Both the position numbers and the translations under genes were made by a program. DNA of 64,000 bases from Amycolatopsis sp. FDAARGOS 1241 (lineage in GTDB: Bacteria > Actinomycetota > Actinomycetes > Mycobacteriales > Pseudonocardiaceae): assembly GCF_016889705.1 (NCBI RefSeq), contig NZ_CP069526.1:8832001-8896000 (forward strand). The letters run 5' to 3'. The notes under the pieces were generated by a model that was not told where the DNA came from, did not search any database, and saw only the letters and a program-made list of their open reading frames with translations. Of this stretch, positions 42,248 to 49,908 are shown in pieces (position 1 is the stretch's first letter; every line of letters begins with the position of its first letter).

Positions 42248-43726
42248 GTGCGCAGGAAGACGGCGGGACGGTTCCGGCTGGTACTGCGCACGAGTCTGGG
42301 CTTCGCCGCGCTCGGCATCGGGTCCAGCGTCGCCGGGTCGGCCGTGGTCGCGTTGCTGCTGTTCCTGCAGGGTCTGCCGGCCGACGTCGGGGACCGCGGC
42401 TGGATTCTCGGGCTGACCGCCGGTGGGATCGTGGCCGTGAGCCTGCTCGTCGGCACGCTCTGGACGGCCTACCTGCAGCGCCGCACCGTGGTGTGGTTCA
42501 CCATCGGGCGCCGGCCGACGGAGGACGAGGCCAAACGCGCACTGCGGCTACCCGTGGACATGGCCGTGGTCAGCGGCACGCTGTGGCTCGTCGGCGCGCT
42601 CGCGCTCGGCACCCTGGCCGGCGTGCTGGGCTCGGTCGAGGGCGCGGCCGGCATGGCGCTGACGATCGGGCTCGGCGGGCTGACGACTGTCGGTCTCATG
42701 TACGTCGCGGCGGAGTGGGTGGCGCGGCCCGTGATGACGATGGCGCTGGCCGTCGCGCCGCCCCACGGCCGGCTGCCGGTGACGGTGCTGACGCGGCTGA
42801 TCATCGTCTGGGCGCTGGCCAGCGGTGTGCCGTTCGTCGGCGTGCTGCTGGTCGTGACGCCGCCCGAAGTCGGTCGCGCGAACCCCACCGCCAGCCTGAT
42901 CACGCTGTCCGTGATCGGCCTGGTGACGGGTGCGATCGGCACGGCGCTGCTCGCGCGGGCTGTCGCGGCGCCGCTGCACCGGCTGCGCGTGGCGCTCGAC
43001 CAGATCGCACGTGGCAGCACCGACGTGACCGTGGACGTCGACGACTCCAGCGAGATCGGCCTGCTGCAGACGTCCGTGAACGACCTGGCCGCGGGCCTGC
43101 GCGAACGGGAGCGGATGCGGGACCTGTTCGGCCGGCACGTCGGCACGGACGTCGCGCGCCACGCGCTCGAGTACGGCGCCTCCTTGTCCGGCGACGTCCG
43201 CGAGGTGACGGCCCTGTTCGTGGACGTCGTCGATTCGACGGCGCTCGCGTCGCGCACGCCGCCGGAGGAGCTGGTGGCGAAGCTGAACCGGTTCTTCGCC
43301 AGCGTGGTCTCGGCCGTCGACGCGCGGGGCGGGCTGGTCAACAAGTTCCAGGGCGACGCCGCGCTGTGCATCTTCGGCGCGCCGACGCGGCTTTCGGACG
43401 CCTCGACCATGGCGCTCGCCGCCGCCCGCGCGATCCGCGACGCCGTGCTGTCGGACGGTGAGCTCGATCTGGGCATCGGCGTCGCGTGCGGGCAGGTTTT
43501 CGCAGGTCAGCTGGGCACGTCGAGCCGGCTGGAGTACACCGTGATCGGCGACGCCGTGAACGAGGCCGCGCGGCTGACCGAGCACGCGAAGGGCGTGCCC
43601 GGGCGCATCCTGGCCAGCGAGGGCACCGTCAAGGCCGCTCTCGGCGGCGAGCGCGAGTTCTGGACGGCGCACGGCGAACTGCTGCTGCGCGGGCGGCGGC
43701 AGACGACGACCGCCTGGACGACTTAG
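42248..43726 (+). CDS. Membrane-bound class III adenylate/guanylate cyclase
   Basis: A 492-residue protein. There are six TM helices in the first 245 residues, then a HAMP linker (APLHRLRVALDQIARGSTDV) and a class III cyclase domain. Metal-binding Asp residues are in ALFVDVVDST and in NKFQGDAALCIFG. The purine-recognising Lys and Thr are in VNKFQGD and EYTVIGD, and the transition-state Asn and Arg are in GDAVNEAARL. All residues needed for ATP to cAMP conversion are present. The GTG at 42248 starts MRRKTAGRFRLVLRT. It overlaps the convergent fabH gene by 4 bp. Confidence 0.92.
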   Translation: MRRKTAGRFRLVLRTSLGFAALGIGSSVAGSAVVALLLFLQGLPADVGDRGWILGLTAGGIVAVSLLVGTLWTAYLQRRTVVWFTIGRRPTEDEAKRALRLPVDMAVVSGTLWLVGALALGTLAGVLGSVEGAAGMALTIGLGGLTTVGLMYVAAEWVARPVMTMALAVAPPHGRLPVTVLTRLIIVWALASGVPFVGVLLVVTPPEVGRANPTASLITLSVIGLVTGAIGTALLARAVAAPLHRLRVALDQIARGSTDVTVDVDDSSEIGLLQTSVNDLAAGLRERERMRDLFGRHVGTDVARHALEYGASLSGDVREVTALFVDVVDSTALASRTPPEELVAKLNRFFASVVSAVDARGGLVNKFQGDAALCIFGAPTRLSDASTMALAAARAIRDAVLSDGELDLGIGVACGQVFAGQLGTSSRLEYTVIGDAVNEAARLTEHAKGVPGRILASEGTVKAALGGEREFWTAHGELLLRGRRQTTTAWTT

Positions 43727-44700
43727 GCCAGCTCGGGCCAAGTCAGCAGCGTCGAACCCCAGGTGAGGCCGGCACCGAACGCGGTGAGCAGCACGCGGTG
43801 GCCCGGCACAAGCGTGCCGTCGGCGACGGCGTCGGCCAGCGCGAGCGGGATCGACGCGGCGCTGGTGTTGCCGACGCGATCGATGTTGGCGACCACCGCG
43901 TCCGCGGGCAGCCCGAGGTGCTTCGCGGTGGCCTGCAGGATGCGGATGTTGGCCTGGTGGCCGACGAACCGGTCGACGTCGCCGACCATCCAGCCGGCCT
44001 GCTCCAGCACCGCGCGCGACGACTCGGCCATGCGCGCGCACGCGTGGCGGAAGACGGCCGTGCCCTGCATGACGAGGTGGTGGTCGCGGTCGTCCTCGGA
44101 GAAGCGGTGTTTCGAACCGCCGGCCTCGACCCACAGCAGCTCGGCGAGCGCGCCCTCGCTGTGCAGGTCGAACGGGCCGATGGCGCCGGTCTCGCCGGGC
44201 TCGCCCGCGCGCAGCAGGACGGCGCCCGCGCCGTCGCCGAAGATCGGCACGGTCGTGCGGTCGCCGGGGTGGACGAGCGAGGTGAAGACGTCGGCGCCGA
44301 TCACGAGCACGCGCTTGGCGATCCCGCCGGCGATGAAACCCTGCGCGGTGGCCAGCGCGTAGACGAAGCCGCTGCACACGGCGTTCACGTCGAACGCGGC
44401 GGCCGTGCCGAGGCCGAGCCGCGCGGCGACCTGGGGCGCGCTGGCGGGGCACAGCTGGTCGGCGGTGGAGGTGGCGAGCACGACGGCGTCCGCGGGCCCG
44501 TCTCGAAGAGCTTCCCGCCCGGCTTCGACCGCGAGATCCACTGTGGACTGGCCCGGGGCGACCATGCGGCGCTCGCGGATGCCGGTGCGGGTGCGGATCC
44601 ACTCGTCGGAGGTGTCGAGGCGCTGGGCGATCTCGTCGTTGGTCACGATCCGTTCGGGCAGCGCGCGGCCCAGCGCGGTGACGACAGCAGCACGAGACAC
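43723..44700 (-). CDS. fabH: Beta-ketoacyl-ACP synthase III
   Basis: A 325-residue thiolase-fold enzyme. The active-site Cys is in FDVNAVCSGFVYAL, His in RFVGHQANIRIL and Asn in RVGNTSAASIPLAL. TSDEWIRTRTGIRER is the family N-terminal signature. It condenses acyl-CoA with malonyl-ACP to start fatty-acid synthesis. No fab cluster is adjacent, so it may serve a specialised acyl starter. The start codon GTG at 44700 has GGGAGGGAGAAG upstream. Confidence 0.93.
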   Translation of the reverse strand: MSRAAVVTALGRALPERIVTNDEIAQRLDTSDEWIRTRTGIRERRMVAPGQSTVDLAVEAGREALRDGPADAVVLATSTADQLCPASAPQVAARLGLGTAAAFDVNAVCSGFVYALATAQGFIAGGIAKRVLVIGADVFTSLVHPGDRTTVPIFGDGAGAVLLRAGEPGETGAIGPFDLHSEGALAELLWVEAGGSKHRFSEDDRDHHLVMQGTAVFRHACARMAESSRAVLEQAGWMVGDVDRFVGHQANIRILQATAKHLGLPADAVVANIDRVGNTSAASIPLALADAVADGTLVPGHRVLLTAFGAGLTWGSTLLTWPELA

Positions 44701-44915
44701 GACTTCTCCCTCCCCATCCGGCGGGCGGCGGTTCCGCCGGCTCCGTCCACTTCTATGGGCTACCCCTGGGTAGACCGGTCAGTTGTGGCGCACGTCACTC
44801 TCGCTCCTCTTTCACGTTCGCTCGATAGGAGGTATTGGGCAAAGTGGTTCTTGATCGCCGGGTGAGCCCCGGTAAAGACGAGGCGTCGTGTCGGTGTCCC
44901 CGGTTAGCCTGGGGC

Positions 44916-45386
44916 GTGCTCAGTGGAGACCTCGACCGGCTGGACCTCGCCATCCTCGCCTGCCTGCAGTCCGACTCGCGCACGATCGCCGAGGTCATCG
45001 GGGCGAAGGTGGGGCTCTCGGCCGCCGCGGTGCAGCGGCGCATCAAGCGCCTGCGCGAGACGGGCGTGATCGAGAAGGAGGTCGCCGTCCTCTCCCCCGC
45101 GGCCCTGGGGCTGTCCATGACCTTCGTGGTGATGGTCGAGATGGAGCGCGAGAACCTGACGGTGCTCGACGCCTTCCGGCGCCAGGTCCTCGCGGACCAG
45201 TGCGTGCAGCAGTGTTACTACGTGACGGGCACGGCGGACTTCGTGTTGATCGTGACCTGCCCCGACATGGCCACCTTCGAGGTCTTCACCCGCCGGATGT
45301 TCTTCGACAACCCGAACGTCCGCCACTTCACGACGAGCGTGGCGATGGATCGGGTGAAGGTCGGGTTGACGTTGCCGTTGGAGTGA
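44916..45386 (+). CDS. Lrp/AsnC-family regulator
   Basis: A 156-residue protein starting with GTG (LSGDLDRLDLAILACLQSDS). The helix-turn-helix is TIAEVIGAKVGLSAAAVQRR, then IKRLRETGVIEKEVAVL. The RAM ligand domain follows with MTFVVMVEMERENLTVLDAF, then QQCYYVTGTADFVLIVTC and FFDNPNVRHFTTSVAM. It is normal in length and intact. It lies directly upstream of the large repeat array. Confidence 0.92.
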   Translation: MLSGDLDRLDLAILACLQSDSRTIAEVIGAKVGLSAAAVQRRIKRLRETGVIEKEVAVLSPAALGLSMTFVVMVEMERENLTVLDAFRRQVLADQCVQQCYYVTGTADFVLIVTCPDMATFEVFTRRMFFDNPNVRHFTTSVAMDRVKVGLTLPLE

Positions 45387-45439
45387 GCGTGGCTTTGGGT
45401 GGTTCGCGGAGTCGTGGGTCTGGTCGGGTGTGATTGCGC

Positions 45440-46830
45440 CGTTGGGGAGAATGTGCGGTTGGGTCCGGCCATGCTGTCGATGTGCGTGGAGTGTGGCCGT
45501 TCTGGTCGAGGCGAAGCGGCGGATCCGGGCGGCGTGCAGGTGGCCCTATTTGAGCCACGCTTGCGATCTGCTCGGTGGGCTGGCCTGGACCTGGAGACGG
45601 CGCAGTGCTGCGCGAAGTGCGGCCGGTCTGGTTGGGCCGAATGCCCGACCTGCATGGCAAACGGGTCAACTGATCGAAGCCATGCAGCCGGCCCGTGGAG
45701 CGTGCCGCCGGCCTGCTCCGCCCTCCTGCCGCGCTACGCAACATGAGACCGGTCCGGTCGAACCCGGTTGCCGACCTGCACGACATACGGCCAGCTGATC
45801 GAAGCCAGACAGCTCACCTGAGCGGCATGCGGCTGACCGGGCTGCGCGACGCCGGCCCGATCAACCGGGTCGCCGATGTGCGCGGCAAACAGCCCCCGCT
45901 CGAAAACCACACAGCCGAGCGGCATGCGGCTGACCTGACTCAGCCATGTACCGACCTGCGCGAGTGTGGCTGGTCTCGTCGGACCCATACCAACCTGCAC
46001 GGCAAACGACCAGCTGATCGAAGCCAGACAGCTCACCTGAGCGGCCTATGGCTGGTCTTGGCCGAAATACGCGGCCGAGCTGCGCTGCGTGACGTTGGCC
46101 TGATCAAACCGAGTTGCCGATGTGCGCGGCAAACATCCAGCTGATCGAAGCCCGGAACCCCGAACTGAGCGACCTGCGGGCCTGGTCCAGCCCGTACCGA
46201 ACAGCGCGACGTGAGACGGCCCGATCAAACCGGGTCGCCGACCTGCACGGCCAACGACCAGCTGATCGAAGCCACGCAGCTCACCTGAGTGGTATGCGGG
46301 CTGGTCTGGCCGAGATACGCGGCCGAGCTGCGCTGCGTGACGTTGGCCTGATCCAACCGCGTTGGCGATGTGCGCGGCAAACATCCAGCTGGTGGAAGCC
46401 AGGAACCCCGGGAATGAGCGGCCTGCTGCTGGCCTGGCCCAGCCCCTACCGAGCTGCGCGACGTGAGACTGGCCCGATCAAACCGAGTTGCCGACCTGCG
46501 GCAAATGCGTCAGCTGATCGAAGCCATGCAGCCGACCTGAGCGGCACACGGCTGACCTGACTCAACTTTGTGCAGACCTGCGCGAGCGTCGCTCGGACCC
46601 GGTTGCCGACCTGCGCGGCAAACGTGTCAGTTGATCGAAGCCACGCAGCCGACCCGTCGGAGTGCAGCTGGCCTGTTTCAGCCATATGCAGGCCCGCGCG
46701 AATGTGGCTGGTCTGGTCAAGGCCTGCCTGTCGATCGCAACGGCGCGGGCAGGCCTGGTCGGGCCAGGCAGCCAGCCTGAGCGGCACACGGCCTGGCTTG
46801 ATCGAGCCGGGCGGGCGATGTGCATGACGC
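45440..46830. repeat. Degenerate tandem array, about 9-10 units of ~120 bp, with 248-bp higher-order periodicity
   Basis: The core CTGATCGAAGCC, or a close variant, starts at 45670, 45795, 45899, 46014, 46141, 46262, 46389, 46514 and 46631. The spacings are 104-127 bp. Each core follows a block like GATCAAACCG-GTTGCCGA-TGC-CGGCAAAC. Units pair into dimers: TACGCGGCCGAGCTGCGCTG at 46068 recurs at 46316, 248 bp later. Unit lengths are not multiples of three, so no reading frame survives along the array, and it is taken to be non-coding. The first 200 bp hold more diverged units. Confidence 0.85.
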
Positions 46831-47148
46831 GTGGCAGGTCGGGTCGAGGCCGGGCAGCAGAGCTGATCACGACGCGATCCGGGAAGTCGAGACGTCTCGG
46901 GCCGGCACAGCTTGTCTTCCCGCACAGCCATCCTCCGCAGCGTCCGTCCGGGGCAGGCGCAGCCCCGCAGGGCGATGATCAGCCGTCATCACGGCGCTTG
47001 CTCATCGCCTCAACGATTCACTCTCCACGGCCTGCCCTGGTTCCCAGTTCACCATCCACAAACCCGGCACTCATGAGCGACCCGAACGCTGCGGCCCATC
47101 CCCTCGTCGCGCCATCGGTTCCCTCCTCGCCGGATTGCCACCGCGCAG
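46831..47148. other. Gene-free DNA after the ~120-bp array
   Basis: No domain was recognised in any frame. The protein-like minus-strand frame over 47018-47632 is low-complexity. Confidence 0.45.
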
Positions 47149-47262
47149 TTGTCCACAACTTGTTCCCACTGTGGACAACTCGCTCCACCAACTGATTTTG
47201 CCGGTGGGGACCAGTAGAATGGAGCAGGGCAGTCCCCCAGGGAGTGGTGGGGGATTCCTGTA
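47149..47262. promoter_or_regulatory. Module A: inverted DnaA-box pair plus conserved block
   Basis: TTGTCCACA (47149-47157) and its complement TGTGGACAA (47170-47178) are separated by 12 bp. About 18 bp further on begins TTTTGCCGGTGGGG, then GTAGAATGG, then GTCCCCCAGGGAG with TGGTGGGGG, which can fold as a C5/G5 hairpin. The same set in the same order is found at 53822-53936. It may be a promoter with its leader. Confidence 0.7.
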
Positions 47263-47854
47263 CCTCACCAGCGGGTGTGGATCCACTTCGGACTTGTCTA
47301 CATCGGACGTTGGGGAGCCGGCGGCACAGGGCTCGGTGAGAGCGCGCTGAGGTGAGTGTGCCGAAGAGGTAGGTGATGAGAGCGAGCCGAGGCCCCGGAA
47401 AACATGCGGTAGGCGGCGTGAGGAGTGCGGTACACAGAGTTAGGTGGGAACCTGGCAGCAGAAGATCGAGCCAGGCTGCGAGCACGTCGGTGGGTGGGCG
47501 TCGGCACCACGGCAACGTCCAATCGGCGGGCTTCAGCAGAACGGTCGCGCGTGGCCGAGCACACAGGGCCCGTTCCCCCCAGTCCGAAGTGATCCGGGCA
47601 ACACAACGAAGGCGGGCCCGAAGACCCGCCAACCTGCGCGAAAGTCATCCAACCCCTGCACCAAGGGCGAAAAGTGCATAACCAACGGTGCCGACCTGAA
47701 CGCAATGGGTATGTGGTCCGTGTTACGCCACAGAGGACGGATGCAGCCGATCGCGTGAATGGCGGGAAACCGGCGTCACGAGGACCCCGGCTGATCATCT
47801 CCTTGCCGACCAGTTCGCAGGGTGCGAACGACGGAGGACACATCAGGAGCAGCC
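47263..47854. other. Gene-free DNA upstream of ssgB
   Basis: No supportable gene was found in these 590 bases. The last part must hold the ssgB promoter. Confidence 0.4.
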
Positions 47855-48259
47855 GTGCAGACCGACGCCGTACACCAGACCCAGTTCGTGTTGCTGAACG
47901 AGAGCACCACGCCGGTGCTGTCCCGCCTGTCCTACCAGGCCGCGGAGCCGTTCGCGGTCACTGTGGCGTTCCGGACCGAGCGGGGGCGCTGGATCGAGTG
48001 GACGTTCGCGCGTGATCTGCTCGTGACCGGGCTCGACGAGCCGGCCGGGCTGGGCGACGTGCGGGTCCGTCCGGACCTGTCGGAGGACCCGGCGATGGTC
48101 ACGCTGGAGATCGAGTCACCCGACGGGTACGCGTCGTTCGAGCTGGAGCGCGAGGACATCGAGACGTTCCTGGAGTCGTCCTGCGAACTCGTCCCGCTGG
48201 GCGCCGAGAGCGAGAAGTTCGACATCGAGGGGCTGATCGAGGAGATCAGCAACGTGTGA
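47855..48259 (+). CDS. ssgB: SsgB-like sporulation and cell-division protein
   Basis: A 134-residue SsgA-family protein: EPFAVTVAFRTERGRWIEWT, then FARDLLVTGL, GLGDVRVRPD, SPDGYASFELEREDIETFLE and LGAESEKFDIEGLIEEI. SsgB-type members recruit FtsZ to future septa. The start GTG at 47855 is preceded by AGGAG at 5 bp, so the in-frame GTG at 47822 is not used. A strong hairpin follows. The ortholog assignment is inferred from length and its single-gene context. Confidence 0.85.
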   Translation: MQTDAVHQTQFVLLNESTTPVLSRLSYQAAEPFAVTVAFRTERGRWIEWTFARDLLVTGLDEPAGLGDVRVRPDLSEDPAMVTLEIESPDGYASFELEREDIETFLESSCELVPLGAESEKFDIEGLIEEISNV

Positions 48260-48298
48260 GGGAGCAAGCCTGCCGATCCCGCGGCACGCAAGAAGGAG

Positions 48299-48339
48299 AA
48301 GGGCGGTTCGAGTGCTCTGGAGGCACTCGAACCGCCCTT
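48299..48339. terminator. Bidirectional terminator between ssgB and the protease gene
   Basis: A perfect 17-bp stem (AAGGGCGGTTCGAGTGC at 48299-48315 and its complement at 48323-48339) with a 7-nt loop. It sits between two convergent genes. Confidence 0.9.
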
Positions 48340-48357
48340 CTTCGTTGCGCGTGTAAC

Positions 48358-49461
48358 TCAGCCGCGGACGAGCGTCGTGCCTGTCGCCGACAGCGCCGTG
48401 GTGACCGGGAAGTAGTACGTGTTCACGGTGTCGCCACCGGACAGCAGGCCCTGCGCCTGGTTGCCGGAGATGAACGAGCCACCCGAGTCACCGTGGTCGG
48501 AGCGGGCATTGGTGAGCACCATGCCGGTCACCGTGCCCTCGGGGTAGCGCACGGTCTGGTTCTTGGCACGGATCGTGCCGCACGTCCAGCCCGTGGTGGA
48601 GCCCGACTTGCAGACGGACGCGCCCACGGCGGCGGCCGTGGAACCGGACACGCGGGTGCCGTTGTTGATTTGCCCGACCGGGGTCCAGTTGCTGTTCACC
48701 CGGGCGTATGCGTAGTCGCTGCCCGGGAAGCGGTAGCTGGAGAACGAGCCCATCGCGACGCGGTTGTAGCCCGTCAGCGGGCCCGCGCCGGTGAGCGCCG
48801 CACAGTGGCCGGCGGTGAGGAAGCCGCCGTTCACCGAGAAGCCGACGGAGCAGCGCGACGAGCCGCCGATGTAGTACGCGTCACCGCCGAGCACGTTGTA
48901 GTGCAGCCGGGGCGCGGCCGCGGTCTCCGTGACCTCGAGCGAGGATGTGTCCACACCGGACTGCTTCGCGAAATTCTCCGCCGTCGCGCGTTGTCCCTTG
49001 AGGACGGTGATCGTCACGCGGTTGGCCGCCGGGTCCACACCCCAGGACGTGACGGCCTGCGGAGCGGACTTCTCACCCGCGTTCAGCTTGGCAACGCTGG
49101 AGTCGAGCTGCTGCTCGCTGAACCGCACGACCTGCGCCTCCGCGCCCGCCGCGCGCACCTTCCCCACCAGCGCCGCGTCGGTCACGGCCACGCGCGCCTT
49201 GCCCGTCGCCGCGTCGAAGCTGAGGCCACCGAACTTGTCGCCGAGTGACTGCTGCAACGACTGGCCGACCTTCGTCGCGGAGTCCTCGGCCGCGAGCCGG
49301 GCCAGGGCCTGGCTGTGTGTGAGGCCGAGGTCGCGTTGCATCGCCGGCACCATGTCGGGGTTCAACAGTGCGGCACCCGCGGCCGGGCTCGTGACCGCGG
49401 CCATTGTGCCCGCCGTCGCGGCGGCGACTGCGGCGACACCGAGGAATCTGATGATCTTCAT
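48358..49461 (-). CDS. Secreted S1 serine protease with alpha-lytic-type pro-domain
   Basis: A 367-residue preproprotein. The signal peptide is MKIIRFLGVAAVAAATAGTM ... AGA. The pro-region of about 150 residues includes an alpha-lytic protease pro-domain (LGDKFGGLSFDAATGKARVA). The mature chymotrypsin-like domain has catalytic His in FLTAGHCAAL, Asp in FPGSDYAYARV and Ser in HGDSGGSFISG, with CSVGF...AGHC and CKSG...WTCG as disulfide pairs. This resembles streptogrisin-type enzymes. The ATG at 49461 follows AGGGAGAAGC. Confidence 0.93.
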   Translation of the reverse strand: MKIIRFLGVAAVAAATAGTMAAVTSPAAGAALLNPDMVPAMQRDLGLTHSQALARLAAEDSATKVGQSLQQSLGDKFGGLSFDAATGKARVAVTDAALVGKVRAAGAEAQVVRFSEQQLDSSVAKLNAGEKSAPQAVTSWGVDPAANRVTITVLKGQRATAENFAKQSGVDTSSLEVTETAAAPRLHYNVLGGDAYYIGGSSRCSVGFSVNGGFLTAGHCAALTGAGPLTGYNRVAMGSFSSYRFPGSDYAYARVNSNWTPVGQINNGTRVSGSTAAAVGASVCKSGSTTGWTCGTIRAKNQTVRYPEGTVTGMVLTNARSDHGDSGGSFISGNQAQGLLSGGDTVNTYYFPVTTALSATGTTLVRG

Positions 49462-49908
49462 GCTTCTCCCTCGCTGATTACGCGCGGCTCCGGTGCGGCC
49501 ACGCGGCGCATCCCTCCCCCGGGGTGAGAGCGTGCAGGGTGCTCCAACCCGCTGCAATAAGGGCGCAGGGCGGATAGGTATACCCAATCCCCCTGGCCGA
49601 ACGCCCTGCTCCGGACGCCGTAACGGGCCGATCCGAGGTCCCGGGACCGTCCATAAGTAGGGATTCCGGCAACTACTTTGCGTAGCGATTATCGCATCCC
49701 GAACGTGTTATACGTCCCGGGAACGAGTGGCGGACCGAGGTTTCGTACGCATGGTGATCCCCCACCGAAGATCCGTCTGCCAACCGGTGACGGTGCGTAC
49801 GCAGACGTGTGAGCGCGGTACCCAGGTGCAGGTCGTCGGCTGGTTTACGGGTACGAAAACGCTGCTTAGGCTCCCGGCGAAACGGACAAGCGTGCAGGGA
49901 GGTCGACG
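49462..49908. other. Divergent promoter region, no gene
   Basis: 447 bases between the divergent protease and LuxR genes. No RNA gene or repeat was recognised. The region is AT-richer than its flanks, as expected for promoters. Confidence 0.45.

Noticed and set aside
45440..46830. CRISPR array or repeat-protein gene in the ~120-bp array
   Set aside because: The repeats are degenerate over the whole unit and have no separate unique spacers. Unit lengths are not multiples of three, no frame persists on either strand, and no cas genes are near.
47018..47632. Protein-coding gene on the minus strand between the first array and ssgB
   Set aside because: The translation is low-complexity, has no domain, and covers module A, whose conservation is at the DNA level.
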